A DNA stretch of 64,000 nt from Nonomuraea glycinis (GCF_014646515.1 NZ_BMNK01000018.1:124001-188000); one strand, 5' to 3'. Shown: positions 40,577 to 49,694, counted from the first letter of the stretch. Numbers and translations are program-made. The notes: generated from the letters alone by a model not told the origin.

Positions 40577-41107
40577 GTGGAGCGGCGACGGCCGGTCGAG
40601 GAGTTGATGACCGGCGACTTCACCGTCACGGACGTGGCGGACGGCGGGCTGGACGGAGCGGGTGCCACGGTGCTGGACAGGGCGGGGTTCACGGTGCTGC
40701 TCGGGGTGGACGGCGAGCCCGCCGGGCTCGCCGGTGGGGGCGAGCGGGGACCGGCCTGCGTCGTCGAGGCGGACACCCCGCTCGGCGACGTGCTCGACTC
40801 GGCCGACCTGCTGCACGCGCTGGTGTCCGGCACGCCCGGCCTGGTCATCGTACGGGGGAGAGACGTCGTGGGCGTGGTCGGCGCCGAGGCGATCAAGGCG
40901 GAGATCGTCCGCGACACCGCCTCGCGCCTCGTCGCCGGACGGCAGCTGGGCGACGCGCAGCCGCACGGCAGGCGGGCCACGCCGCCCCCGAGCCGCATCC
41001 AGTGCAAGACCTGCGGCGCGACGAACACCTTCCACCGCTTCAGCCAGGCGGCCACCTACACGTGCCAGCACGGGGATCACGACTTCGTCCCCTACTGGAG
41101 CGCCTGA
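40577..41107 (+). CDS. Small CBS-like/zinc-ribbon protein
   Basis: GTG 40577 follows CAGGAGGGAGAAG; 176 aa. The first ~125 residues contain two short alpha/beta halves (VEELMTGDFTVTDVADG..., GDVLDSADLLHALVSGTPGLVIVRGRDVVGVVGAEAI) like a degenerate CBS pair. The C-terminus is a zinc ribbon: IQCKTCGATNTFHRFSQAATYTCQHGDHDF, with Cys/Cys and Cys/His pairs. Between the CHAT protease (21 bp upstream) and the membrane protein (stop and next ATG are one base apart), it is part of one operon and might report to, or be cut by, the protease. Function unknown. Confidence 0.7.
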   Translation: MERRRPVEELMTGDFTVTDVADGGLDGAGATVLDRAGFTVLLGVDGEPAGLAGGGERGPACVVEADTPLGDVLDSADLLHALVSGTPGLVIVRGRDVVGVVGAEAIKAEIVRDTASRLVAGRQLGDAQPHGRRATPPPSRIQCKTCGATNTFHRFSQAATYTCQHGDHDFVPYWSA

Positions 41108-41108
41108 C

Positions 41109-42632
41109 ATGGGCGGACTCGTCGAGGCGGCGTCGGCGGTGGTCGACCGCCGGTTGCTCACCACGACGTTCCTGCCGGTGCTGGTCTTTCTGAGCGCCCT
41201 GGCGGCGGTGGCCGTCGCGGGCGTGGGCTGGGTCACGGCGGTCCGCTGGTGGGCGGGGCTCGGCGCGGAGGTGCAGGTCGTCATGTCGGGGCTGGTTCTC
41301 GCGGGCGCGCTGCTGTTCAGCCAGCTCCTCGCCGTACGGCGGGCCGGGCTGATCCGGGTCTACGAGGGTTACTGGGACGGCCTGCCGTACGGCGAGCGGC
41401 TGGCCGAGCGGTGCCGGCTGCGGTTCGTGGCAGGCGAAGACCAGCGACGCTCCCTCTATCCGGTGGACGAGTCCCGGCTGATGCCGACCGCGCTGGGCAA
41501 CATCCTGCGGGGGGCCGAGGACCACAGCGGCGATCGGTACGGCATCGACGGGGTGACGGCGTGGCCGCGCCTGTACCCGACGCTGCCGGACAGCTTCCGG
41601 CAGACGTTCGCGGCGGCTGCGGGGGATCTCGACCTCATGGTCACGGTGAGCGGGCTGGGGCTGGCGTTCTCGCTGGCGGGCGGGGTGCTGGGGGCGCTGC
41701 TGCTGCCGTGGTACTGGGCGCTGGGCTGCTGCTGGGGCGGGCTGGTGGTCGCATGGTGGGGGTATCGGGGGGCGGTGCGTGCCGCTGAGCCGTACGGGGA
41801 GTTGTTCCGGTCGGCGTTCGACGTGTATCGGTGGACGTTGCTGGACGCGATGGGGCTGCGGCGACCCACCGAGTACGGTGGCGAGCCGGAACAATGGCGG
41901 CAACTGGACAAGCTCTGGGTGATCGGGGCTCCCGACAGCACACATGTCACCAGCCTCGGCTACCCGACGACCGCTCCCGCCACAGACGCCCCCAACCCCG
42001 TCGAGCCCGTTCCGGACAAGGACTCCACCGCGCCAAGGGCATCCCCGCCTCTGCAGGACAGCTCACTCGACCTCCTACCTTCGGGGAACGGGCGGAAGGC
42101 GCGGCCGCTGCGGTTGGGGCTCTGGCTGGTGGCCGGGGCGGTCGTCGCGGGGATCGTCGTCGTCGTGGGCAGTCTGGCCGTTCGATCGCCGGACGGCTGG
42201 GTGGCCGCGCGCACGCTGCACCCGTACCGGATCCTTGCCGCCACCGACGTGAAGGGCCCGGCCGGCACGGCAGGCCGGTACGCGCTGCGCCAAATCGAGG
42301 AGGGCAAGCAGGTGCCCCCGGAAGCCCTGGGCCCTCGCCTGCCGAGCGGTGCCGTCGACGGCAAGACCGTGATCACCCTCCGCCCGGCCCCCGGGCATCT
42401 GTACGCGGACGCGGCCGCCCGGGGCACGACGGCCACGCTGCGCCTCGTACGCCGGACCGCCACATCGGACGGAGAGGCGACCTCCCGCACCTTCCCCGGC
42501 GTCACCGTCCTCGACCTGTCCGGCGGCGAGCCACGCACGAGCCTGGTGATCGCACTTCCCGCGGATCGCGTCGAAAACCTGCTCGACCAGGTCGCCGACA
42601 GCGACGTCTACCTCGTCACCACCACCGGCTGA
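41109..42632 (+). CDS. Membrane protein with extracytoplasmic SAF-like domain
   Basis: 507 aa from ATG 41109. Hydrophobic helices at ~20-45, ~55-75, ~180-220 and a last one near 340 (LGLWLVAGAVVAGIVVVVGSLAV). The soluble tail (WVAARTLHPYRILAATDVKGPAGTAGRYALRQIEEGKQVPPEALGPRL...) resembles a SAF/CpaB-type domain with the usual V-A...L...T-L-R-P phrase. It closes the CHAT operon and offers a membrane platform; no function can be named. Confidence 0.7.
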   Translation: MGGLVEAASAVVDRRLLTTTFLPVLVFLSALAAVAVAGVGWVTAVRWWAGLGAEVQVVMSGLVLAGALLFSQLLAVRRAGLIRVYEGYWDGLPYGERLAERCRLRFVAGEDQRRSLYPVDESRLMPTALGNILRGAEDHSGDRYGIDGVTAWPRLYPTLPDSFRQTFAAAAGDLDLMVTVSGLGLAFSLAGGVLGALLLPWYWALGCCWGGLVVAWWGYRGAVRAAEPYGELFRSAFDVYRWTLLDAMGLRRPTEYGGEPEQWRQLDKLWVIGAPDSTHVTSLGYPTTAPATDAPNPVEPVPDKDSTAPRASPPLQDSSLDLLPSGNGRKARPLRLGLWLVAGAVVAGIVVVVGSLAVRSPDGWVAARTLHPYRILAATDVKGPAGTAGRYALRQIEEGKQVPPEALGPRLPSGAVDGKTVITLRPAPGHLYADAAARGTTATLRLVRRTATSDGEATSRTFPGVTVLDLSGGEPRTSLVIALPADRVENLLDQVADSDVYLVTTTG

Positions 42633-42954
42633 CCGAGCACTCAGGCCCTTGGGCCGACGTCTTGATCCCCAGGGCCCTCGGAACCCGGCGCGGACAGCGG
42701 AGCGCGAGGCCATGTCAGGCCAGCGCAGCACTCGTATGTTCATGATGCAACCTACAGATTCGCATGGCGATCGATGAGCGTCCGGCAATCTCCGCGACCC
42801 ATCAGTCCCACGGCGAGCGCACTGATGGCCGCCCAAAAAATCCCCGCACCCGGGCCATGCCATGGGTGTCAAAGGCGAACTGACCTGGATTTATCCGTCG
42901 GTTTCCGATGGATCAGCGGCACGGATCAGCCTCCGGCCGAGCGTAGACACGAGA
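42633..42954. other. Intergenic region without recognisable gene
   Basis: About 320 bp between the CHAT operon and the catabolic locus. GC is lower than in flanking genes; no ORF with a credible start and no hairpin terminator stands out. The region ends in the regulatory element 42955-43008. Confidence 0.5.
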
Positions 42955-43008
42955 AGCCTCCGTACGTAGACTGAACATCCAGTTCACGATCCGCACTAAA
43001 CGGAGGCT
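42955..43008 (+). promoter_or_regulatory. IclR-type operator inside a hairpin that covers the RBS
   Basis: TGAAC-N5-GTTCA lies at 42972-42986. Around it, AGCCTCCGT (42955-42963) is perfectly complementary to ACGGAGGCT (43000-43008), whose GGAGG is the ribosome-binding site of the gene at 43014. If transcription starts upstream of 42955, a stem would hide the RBS. Confidence 0.5.
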
Positions 43009-43013
43009 CATAC

Positions 43014-43934
43014 ATGCTGTCCGCCGAGGATGCCCGGCCCGTCTCGCCGGCCCTCCTGAAGGTCCTGACCGGCGCCGTGGACCTGCACTGCCACTCCGGA
43101 CCCAGTCCTTTCCCGCGACGGTTGAACCACGTCGAGGCGTCCTACGACGCGGCGCGCATCGGCATGCGCGCGATCCTCGTCAAGTCGCACCATCACAACA
43201 CGGTGATGGACCTGCTCGCCATGGGCACCTGGCTCGCGGACGCGCCCACGCCGGTCTACGGCGGGGTGGCGCTCAACACCGAGGTCGGCGGCGTCAATCC
43301 GTCGGCCGTGGCGATGAGCCTGCGGATGGGCGGACGCTGCGTCTGGGCGCCGACCGTGTCCGCCCGGCCGCACATCGACCACCACAGCCACGGCGGCGAC
43401 TTCCCCAGCGCCGCCATCGACCTGCTCGAGAAGGAAGAGTCGATCTTCGACGAGGCCGGGGAGGTCTCGGCGGACACGGCCGCGGTCGTCGACATCGTCG
43501 CCGAGACCGGCGCCCTGCTCACCGGCGGCCACCTGGACCCCGGGTCGATGAAGGCCCTGTTCTCGCTCGCCGAGAGCAAGGGCGTGCGGCGCCTGCTCGT
43601 CCAGCACCCGGACTTCATCGTCGGCGCCTCCGATGCCGACATCGAGGAGCTGCTGGGCTACGGCGCCTACATCGAGCATGAGATCGCGATGTACCACCCC
43701 GAGGTGACCGCCATCGGCTGGCCCATCCAGCAGTTGCTGGACTGGATCGACCGGGTCGGCCCCGAGCGGACCGTCATCTCCTCGGACCTCGGCCAGCAGG
43801 GCAACCCCCTGCCCGTCGACGGCTACATCTACCTCATCGGGGCGCTGCTCGACCACGGCGTGGCCGAGAAGGACATCCGTACGATGATCGCCGCCAACCC
43901 CGCCTTCCTGCTGGGGCTGGAGGAGAAGCCGTGA
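43014..43934 (+). CDS. DUF6282 metal-dependent hydrolase-like protein
   Basis: 306 aa. VDLHCHSGPSPFPRR near residue 24 is an amidohydrolase/PHP-like metal motif (D-x-H-x-H). KSHHHNTVMDLLA, RPHIDHHSHGGDFPS and TGGHLDPGS provide further His ligands, and VISSDLGQQGNPLP holds a late Asp. This set is characteristic of the DUF6282 family, found in catabolic operons. Reaction unknown, presumably hydrolysis or isomerisation of a ring or amide. GTGA overlap with the next gene. Confidence 0.8.
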   Translation: MLSAEDARPVSPALLKVLTGAVDLHCHSGPSPFPRRLNHVEASYDAARIGMRAILVKSHHHNTVMDLLAMGTWLADAPTPVYGGVALNTEVGGVNPSAVAMSLRMGGRCVWAPTVSARPHIDHHSHGGDFPSAAIDLLEKEESIFDEAGEVSADTAAVVDIVAETGALLTGGHLDPGSMKALFSLAESKGVRRLLVQHPDFIVGASDADIEELLGYGAYIEHEIAMYHPEVTAIGWPIQQLLDWIDRVGPERTVISSDLGQQGNPLPVDGYIYLIGALLDHGVAEKDIRTMIAANPAFLLGLEEKP

Positions 43935-44866
43935 TCGCCGCCGACCGGGTGATCATCAGCACCGCGGTGACGGGATCGGTCCACGTGCCGTCGCAGAGCG
44001 ACCATCTTCCGATCACGCCGAAGGAGATCGTCGCGGAGTCCCTGGCCGCGGCCGAGGCGGGGGCGGCCATCATCCACCTGCACGCCCGGCACGCCGAGGA
44101 CGGCCGGCCGGCGTTCGAGCCGGAGGTCTTCGAGGAGATCATCCCGCCGATCGCGGCGCAGTGCGACGCGGTCATCAACATCACGACCGGCGGCGCGTCG
44201 TCGATGACGATCGAGGAGCGGCTGGCCGCGGCGACCCGGTTCAGCCCCGAGCTCGCCTCGCTCAACATGGGCTCGATGAACTTCGTCTACTCCGGCATCG
44301 CCGATCGGGTGACCCACTGGAAACACCCGTGGGAGCAGCCCTACGTGGCGAACACCTACCACCATCCGTTCGTCAACTCCTTCGCGCAGATCGAGTACGC
44401 GCTACGGGAGCTGGGCGACAAGGGCGGCACCAGGTTCGAGTACGAGTGCTACGACATCGGGCACCTGTACACCCTGGCCCACTTCGCCGAGCGAGGGCTC
44501 GCCAAGCCGCCCTTCCTCATCCAGGGCGTCTTCGGGATTCTCGGCGGCATCGGGGCCGACCACGCCAACCTCACGCACATGGTCGCCATCGCCGACAAGC
44601 TCTTCGGCGCCGACTACCACTTCTCCGCCTTCGCCGCGGGCCGCCACCAGATGCAGTTCTGCACGCACAGCGCCTGGCTGGGCGGTCACGTGCGCGTCGG
44701 GCTGGAGGACAACCTCTACATCGGCAAGGGCGAGAAGGCCACCGGCAACGCGCAGCAGGTCCGCAAGGTCCGGGAGACCCTCGCCGACCTCGGCAAGCAG
44801 ATCGCGACGCCCGCCGACGTCCGGCGGATGCTGGCCCTCAAGGGCGCGAAGAACATCACGCTGTAA
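43931..44866 (+). CDS. Beta-keto acid cleavage enzyme (BKACE, DUF849)
   Basis: 311 aa from GTG 43931 overlapping the upstream stop. Zn ligands HLHAR (H-x-H) at ~46-50 in AAIIHLHARHAEDGRPAFE, NITTGGASSMTIEERL at ~81, ASLNMGSMNF and a late HFSAFAAGRHQM (substrate side) follow the 3-keto-5-aminohexanoate cleavage enzyme pattern. The enzyme condenses a beta-keto acid with acetyl-CoA, giving acetoacetate and a new acyl-CoA. The adjacent thioesterase suits that product. The particular keto acid is unknown. Confidence 0.9.
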   Translation: MIAADRVIISTAVTGSVHVPSQSDHLPITPKEIVAESLAAAEAGAAIIHLHARHAEDGRPAFEPEVFEEIIPPIAAQCDAVINITTGGASSMTIEERLAAATRFSPELASLNMGSMNFVYSGIADRVTHWKHPWEQPYVANTYHHPFVNSFAQIEYALRELGDKGGTRFEYECYDIGHLYTLAHFAERGLAKPPFLIQGVFGILGGIGADHANLTHMVAIADKLFGADYHFSAFAAGRHQMQFCTHSAWLGGHVRVGLEDNLYIGKGEKATGNAQQVRKVRETLADLGKQIATPADVRRMLALKGAKNITL

Positions 44867-44886
44867 CGGCTACGAGAGGAACCGAC

Positions 44887-45804
44887 ATGACGATGTACGC
44901 CAAGGACGACCTCCGGTCCCAACTGGCGAGTGCCCCGTCAGCGAAGGCGGCGGTCGATCCGTCGACCCCGATCGCGCCGGCCCAGTACCTGGACTTCACC
45001 GAGCTCCCGCCCACCGCGGTCAGCCCGGCCGGCAGCCGGACCTGGCAGGCGCGGGGCCAGAACGCCGTGCTCGTGTGGACCGACGCCGTCGCCGGCGAGC
45101 GCTTCGAGCGCGACGGGCAGCCCGACGAGTACGCCGTCCTGCTCTACTCCGGCAGCGCCTCGATCCGGATCATCGCCGGTGACCAGGAGCAGGAGGTGAG
45201 CGAGGAGGCGTTCGTGGTGGTGCCGCCCGGCGACAGCGTCGTCGAGGCGCTGACCGACGGGCCCGTCATCCGGGTGTTCTCCACCGTCGCCGAGGACCTG
45301 CGCGACGGCGCGCTCAACGCCGGGGCGTACGCCGAGCCCGACCCCCGCTGCGCCCCGCTCGTGCCGTGGCCGGACCCGGTGGACGGCTTCCGGCTGCGCG
45401 TCCACCGGCTCGCCGAGACGCCGATCACCGAGGGACGGTTCGGCCGGATCTTCCGCACCACGAACCTGATGGTGAACTTCCTGGCCGAGGAGCCCACCCC
45501 CCGCGACCCGCTCAAGCTCTCCCCGCACTTCCACGACGACTTCGAACAGCTGTCCCTGGGGATCAAGGGGGAGTTCGTCCACCACATCCAATATCCCTGG
45601 GGCCCCGACTCGACCCAGTGGCGGGCCGAGGACCACGGCCGGGTCGGGACGCCGTCGCTCACCGTCATCCCTCCGCCGACCGTCCACACGACCCAGGGCA
45701 TGGGCCCGCACCAGCAACTGATCGACATCTTCTCGCCGCCGCGCCAGGACTTCTCCGCCCGTCCCGGCTGGGTCCTCAACGCGGCCGAGTACCCGGCCCC
45801 ATGA
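44887..45804 (+). CDS. Bicupin protein
   Basis: 305 aa from ATG 44887, GAGAGGAACC upstream. Two cupin halves: residues ~60-130 with VLLYSGSASIRIIAGDQEQEVSEEAFVVVPPGDSVVEAL, and ~195-290 with SPHFHDDFEQLSLGIKGEFVHHIQYPWG... (H-x-H and E, metal ligand set) and VIPPPTVHTTQ. Only the second half keeps the full metal-site motif. Could be a dioxygenase or isomerase of the pathway. ATGA overlap with the aldolase gene. Confidence 0.78.
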   Translation: MTMYAKDDLRSQLASAPSAKAAVDPSTPIAPAQYLDFTELPPTAVSPAGSRTWQARGQNAVLVWTDAVAGERFERDGQPDEYAVLLYSGSASIRIIAGDQEQEVSEEAFVVVPPGDSVVEALTDGPVIRVFSTVAEDLRDGALNAGAYAEPDPRCAPLVPWPDPVDGFRLRVHRLAETPITEGRFGRIFRTTNLMVNFLAEEPTPRDPLKLSPHFHDDFEQLSLGIKGEFVHHIQYPWGPDSTQWRAEDHGRVGTPSLTVIPPPTVHTTQGMGPHQQLIDIFSPPRQDFSARPGWVLNAAEYPAP

Positions 45805-46589
45805 GCCCGGCACGCACCAGCCGGTTCCGGGCCGCGCTGGCCCGGCCCGGCGGACCCGCTCTCGGCACGTGGGTGAAGCTGCCGGTGATGGAGAGCGTCG
45901 AGCTGCTCGCGCTGGCCTGCTTCGACTTCGTGGTCATCGACCTGGAGCACTCCGCGATGAACCTCGAGACGGCGTACCGCCTGATCGGCACCGCGAACCA
46001 TCTGGCGATGGCACCGATCGTCCGGATCCCCACGCTGGACGGCGGCATCGCCCAGCGCGTCCTGGACGCCGGCGCCGAAGGGATCATGCTGCCGCACGTG
46101 GACACGGTCGGCCAGGCGGAGGCGGCCGCGCGGGCGGTCCGCTTCCCGCCACTGGGCGCCAGAGGCGTCGGCTCGACGAGCCGCGCCGGCGCCTGGGGGG
46201 CGATGGACCGCGCCGAGTACCTGCGCTTCGGCCAGGAGGAGGTGGTGCTCATCGCGCAGATCGAGAGCGCCGGGGCGGCCCGGTCGGCGGGCGCGATCGC
46301 GGCGGTGGCGGGCGTGGACGCGCTGCTCGTCGGCGCCGCGGATCTGTCCACCTCCGAGGAGACCACGGAGGACGACCCACGGGTGGTCGAGCTGATCGCC
46401 TCCGCCATCAAGGCCTGCACCGCCGCCGGCAAGCCGATCGGCAACGCGGGGGCGCCGACGAGGCGGTCGGCGCGGGCCGCGATCGACGCGGGGTACGCCT
46501 TCACGATGCTCGGCAACGACGCCGGCCTGCTCGGATCGGCCGCCGCGGCCGCCGTGCGGGAGGGCCGGGCGGCCAGTGGTGACCGCTGA
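45801..46589 (+). CDS. HpcH/HpaI-type class II aldolase
   Basis: 262 aa from ATG 45801. GTWVKLPVMESVELLALACFDFVVIDLEHSAMNLE (the DxEH motif; metal/base), then APIVRIPTLDGGIAQRVLDAGAEGIMLPHVDT, TSRAGAWG, LIAQIESAGA (metal-binding Glu) and DALLVGAADLS. The family splits hydroxy-keto acids into pyruvate plus an aldehyde. Aldehyde and alcohol dehydrogenases downstream would take up the aldehyde. Confidence 0.9.
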   Translation: MSPARTSRFRAALARPGGPALGTWVKLPVMESVELLALACFDFVVIDLEHSAMNLETAYRLIGTANHLAMAPIVRIPTLDGGIAQRVLDAGAEGIMLPHVDTVGQAEAAARAVRFPPLGARGVGSTSRAGAWGAMDRAEYLRFGQEEVVLIAQIESAGAARSAGAIAAVAGVDALLVGAADLSTSEETTEDDPRVVELIASAIKACTAAGKPIGNAGAPTRRSARAAIDAGYAFTMLGNDAGLLGSAAAAAVREGRAASGDR

Positions 46590-47052
46590 GTCCCGCGCGC
46601 CCGTCACGGTGCCGCTGCAGCTGCGCTGGGCCGACACCGACGTCTACGGGCACGTCAACAACGTCACCCACGCTCGATACCTGGAGGAGGCGCGCATCAG
46701 GGCGTTCGGCCTGCCCGACCACCCGATGACCGCACCGCCCGACCAGCCGCCGATCTTCGCCTGCCTGGAGCCGAAGACGTTCACCATGACCGTGGCGCAG
46801 CGGCTGGAGTACGTGAACGAGCTGGCCTACCACGGGCAGACGATCCTCGCCGACCTGTGGCTGTCCCGGATCGGCTCCAGCAGCCTGGACATCGGCTGCC
46901 GGCTGTATCACCAGGTCAGTGCGCTGACCTATCTTCGGGCCCAGGTCACGCTCGTGGTCTGCGACCTCACGTCCCGGCGTCCCCGGCCGCTGAGCGTCGC
47001 CGAGACGCGTGCCCTCGCGCCGTACCTGGGCGAGCCCGTCTCGTTCCGCTGA
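46576..47052 (+). CDS. 4HBT hotdog-fold acyl-CoA thioesterase
   Basis: 158 aa from GTG 46576 (GTG 46579 equally possible), overlapping the aldolase by 14 bp. LRWADTDVYGHVNNVTHARYLEEARIRAFG is the signature of the 4-hydroxybenzoyl-CoA/YbgC thioesterase group, with the catalytic Asp in ADTD. Expected to hydrolyse the acyl-CoA made by the BKACE enzyme. Confidence 0.88.
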   Translation: MVTAESRAPVTVPLQLRWADTDVYGHVNNVTHARYLEEARIRAFGLPDHPMTAPPDQPPIFACLEPKTFTMTVAQRLEYVNELAYHGQTILADLWLSRIGSSSLDIGCRLYHQVSALTYLRAQVTLVVCDLTSRRPRPLSVAETRALAPYLGEPVSFR

Positions 47053-47120
47053 CACCTTTCTCACCCGCTCGCGGCTGAGTCCACGGACCGCCGCACATCC
47101 AGAACTGAGAGGCGGACACC

Positions 47121-47918
47121 TTGTCCGACAACTTGTCCGACAACGCACAGGCGCACCCGACACCCGGAGCCGGGCTGCTCGCCGGGAAGGTCGTCCTCGT
47201 GGTCGGTGGGAGCACCGGCATCGGGGCCGACTCCGTACGGGTCTTCGCCGAGGAGGGGGCCTCCGTCATGGTCGCCGCGCGGTCGCGGGACACCCTCGCC
47301 GCGCTCACCGAGGAGCTCACCGCGGCGGGTCACGACGTCGCCTACAGCGCGGGCGACGTCAGCGTCGGAGCCGACGTCGCGCGGTTCGTCGACGACACGC
47401 TGGCCCGGTTCGGCCGGCTCGACGGCGCGTTCAACAACGCCGGCATCAACCAGTACGGCCCGCTCGACGAGGTGTCGGAGGAGGACTTCGACCGGATCAT
47501 GGCGGTGAACGTCAAGGGCACCTGGCTGTGCCTGCGCGAGGAGATCCGCGCGATGCGCGAGAAGGGCGGGTCGATCGTCAACACGAGCAGCGTGGGCGGG
47601 TTCCGCGGGAACACGGGGCTCGGCGCGTACCAGGCGACCAAGCACGCGGTCATCGGCTTCACCCGCACGGCGGCCCACGACAACGGGCCGTTCGGCATCC
47701 GGGTCAACGTCGTCGCCCCCGGCCCCACCGAGACCCCGATGTTCGTCCAGTGGCGGCACGACGATCCGGCGGCCGTGGAGCGCCGGATCGCCTCGGTCCC
47801 GTTGCGGAAGGCCGGCACGACGACCGAGGTGGCCAACGCCGCGGCCTGGCTGCTGAGCGATCGCGCGAGTCAGGTCAACGGGGTCGTCCTGCCGGTCGAC
47901 GGCGGGTACAGCGCGTAG
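47121..47918 (+). CDS. Short-chain dehydrogenase/reductase
   Basis: 265 aa from TTG 47121. The TTG TCC GAC AAC unit is duplicated, so TTG 47133 is a second possible start. Cofactor motif VVGGSTGIGADSVRVFAEEGASVMVAARSR, NNAGINQYGPL, catalytic Ser in VNTSSVGGFRGNTGLGAYQATKHAV (Y-x3-K), and a C-terminal NAAAWLLSDRASQVNGVVLPVDGGYSA as in classical SDRs. Separated by only 70 bp from the thioesterase; the same operon is likely. Confidence 0.92.
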   Translation: MSDNLSDNAQAHPTPGAGLLAGKVVLVVGGSTGIGADSVRVFAEEGASVMVAARSRDTLAALTEELTAAGHDVAYSAGDVSVGADVARFVDDTLARFGRLDGAFNNAGINQYGPLDEVSEEDFDRIMAVNVKGTWLCLREEIRAMREKGGSIVNTSSVGGFRGNTGLGAYQATKHAVIGFTRTAAHDNGPFGIRVNVVAPGPTETPMFVQWRHDDPAAVERRIASVPLRKAGTTTEVANAAAWLLSDRASQVNGVVLPVDGGYSA

Positions 47919-47932
47919 CGCGCCGCCTCTTA

Positions 47933-47969
47933 TGTTCACAATACGGACACGGCAATTGTGATATGAACA
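47933..47969. promoter_or_regulatory. IclR-type operator in front of the ABC transporter genes
   Basis: TGTTCA (47933-47938) and TGAACA (47964-47969) enclose an AT-rich 25-nt centre containing CAATTGTGAT; same half-sites as at 50953-50990. Confidence 0.6.
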
Positions 47970-48020
47970 ATGGCTTGCTTTACTGACCGCCTGAGCCGTA
48001 CGAGCTGGAAGGGGACGAGG

Positions 48021-48866
48021 ATGTCCTCGAACAAGATCAAATGGTCGAGTTGGCCCCTGCTGGTACCGGCGCTGGCCCTGCTGGCGGGAATCCTGCTGGT
48101 GCCGCTGGCCGACACCTTCATCCGCAGCGTCTCGGCCCCCGGAACCTATACCAATCTCCTCACCGACGGCGTGACCATGACGGTGCTCTGGCGGACGGTG
48201 GTGACCGCCGCCACGGTCACCGTCGCCGCCCTGCTGATCGGGTATCCGTACGCCTACCTGATGACCCGGGTGAGCCCACGGGCGCGCGGCATCCTCCTGG
48301 TGATCGTTCTGATCCCCTTCTGGACGTCCGTGATGGCGCGCAACTTCGCGTGGATCATCATCCTCCAGGACGGCGGGCCGGTGCAGAGCCTGTTCGCGTT
48401 CTTCGGGGCCGAGGACGTCGTCCTCTACGGCAGCACCGCCGGCGTGACGATCGCGATGACCCAGGTGATGCTCCCGTTCATGGTGCTGCCGCTGTTCAGC
48501 ACCCTCGGCGGCATCGACCGGCGGCTGCTGCTCGCCGCGCGAGGGCTCGGCTCCTCGCCGACCGCGGCGTTCTGGAAGGTCTTCTGGCCGCTGTCGCGCG
48601 GCGGGGTGATGGCCGGCGTGATCCTGGTGTTCACGCTCAGCCTCGGGTTCTACGTGACCCCGGCGCTGCTCGGATCCCCGCAGGAGTCGCTCGTCGCCCA
48701 GTTGCTCGCCCAGCGGACCACCCTCCTGCTCGACTTCGCCGCCGCCGGGGCGCTCGGCATGGTCGTGCTGGTCGTCACGCTCGTGCTCGTCGCGTGGGCG
48801 AACCGGATGGGTGGCACCGTGTCCGCGATCGGTGTGGTCGCGGCCAGCCCACCGAAGGACCGCTGA
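48021..48866 (+). CDS. Spermidine/putrescine-type ABC permease (PotB-like)
   Basis: 281 aa from ATG 48021 (GGGGACGAGG upstream). Six helices; EAA loop LLLAARGLGSSPTAAFWKVFWPLSRGGVMAGVILVF. The pattern APGTYTNLLTDGVTMTVLWRTVVTAATVT is typical of PotB/YdcU-like proteins. TGATG overlap with the next gene. Confidence 0.9.
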   Translation: MSSNKIKWSSWPLLVPALALLAGILLVPLADTFIRSVSAPGTYTNLLTDGVTMTVLWRTVVTAATVTVAALLIGYPYAYLMTRVSPRARGILLVIVLIPFWTSVMARNFAWIIILQDGGPVQSLFAFFGAEDVVLYGSTAGVTIAMTQVMLPFMVLPLFSTLGGIDRRLLLAARGLGSSPTAAFWKVFWPLSRGGVMAGVILVFTLSLGFYVTPALLGSPQESLVAQLLAQRTTLLLDFAAAGALGMVVLVVTLVLVAWANRMGGTVSAIGVVAASPPKDR

Positions 48867-49687
48867 TGACCACTCCCTCGACCCCCCGCCGGCGGTACAC
48901 GAAGGTCGACCCGATCCCGTGGTGGCTCAAGGCGTTCGGCGGGCTCGTCGTCGTCTTCTTCATCCTGCCGACGCTGTTCGTCATCCCGATGAGCTTCAGC
49001 GACGCGACGACGTTCCAGTTCCCGCCGCAGGGCTTCACCTGGCGGCTGTACGAGAACTTCTTCACCAACCCGATCTGGCTGGACTCCCTGGGCAACTCGT
49101 TCCTGGTCGCCACGCTCACCGCGGTGCTGGCCACGACGGTGGGGACCGCGGCCGCCGTGGCGCTGTCCCGGCTCCAGGGCAGGGTGGCCCAGCTCGTCCG
49201 CACGTTGCTGATGGTGCCGATCGTCGCCCCGGCGATCGTCGTCGCGGTCGCGGTGTACATCGCCTTCCTCGGCTGGCAGCTCACCGGCACCGTGCTCGGA
49301 TACGTGCTCGCGCACACCGCGATCGCCGTGCCGTACGTGCTCATCTCCGTCACCGGCGCGCTCGGCGGCTTCGACCCGAAACTGCTGAGAGCCGCCGCGT
49401 CGCTCGGCTCCTCGCCGGCCCGCGCGTTCGTCCGGGTGACGATGCCGCTGATCAGCCGCGGCATCCTGACAGGCGCGATCTTCGCGTTCATCGTCTCGTT
49501 CGACGAGGTCGTCCTCGCGCTGTTCCTGCGATCCCCGCTGTTCCAGACCATGCCCGTGCAGATGTACAACAGCGTCACCGTCGAGATCGATCCGACGATC
49601 TCGGCGGCGTCGAGCCTGATGGTCGTGGCCGTGACCATCATCTTCCTCCTGCCCCAGCTGCTCCGCGGCAGGGTCCGCCGCCGATAG
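48866..49687 (+). CDS. Spermidine/putrescine-type ABC permease (PotC-like)
   Basis: 273 aa; ATG overlaps the previous TGA by one base. VVFFILPTLFVIPMSFSDATTFQFPPQGFTWRLYENFF opening and the EAA loop LLRAAASLGSSPARAFVRVTMPLISRGILTGAIFAFIVSFDEVVLALFL are characteristic of the PotC/YdcV type. Confidence 0.9.
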   Translation: MTTPSTPRRRYTKVDPIPWWLKAFGGLVVVFFILPTLFVIPMSFSDATTFQFPPQGFTWRLYENFFTNPIWLDSLGNSFLVATLTAVLATTVGTAAAVALSRLQGRVAQLVRTLLMVPIVAPAIVVAVAVYIAFLGWQLTGTVLGYVLAHTAIAVPYVLISVTGALGGFDPKLLRAAASLGSSPARAFVRVTMPLISRGILTGAIFAFIVSFDEVVLALFLRSPLFQTMPVQMYNSVTVEIDPTISAASSLMVVAVTIIFLLPQLLRGRVRRR

Positions 49688-49694
49688 GAAAGCC

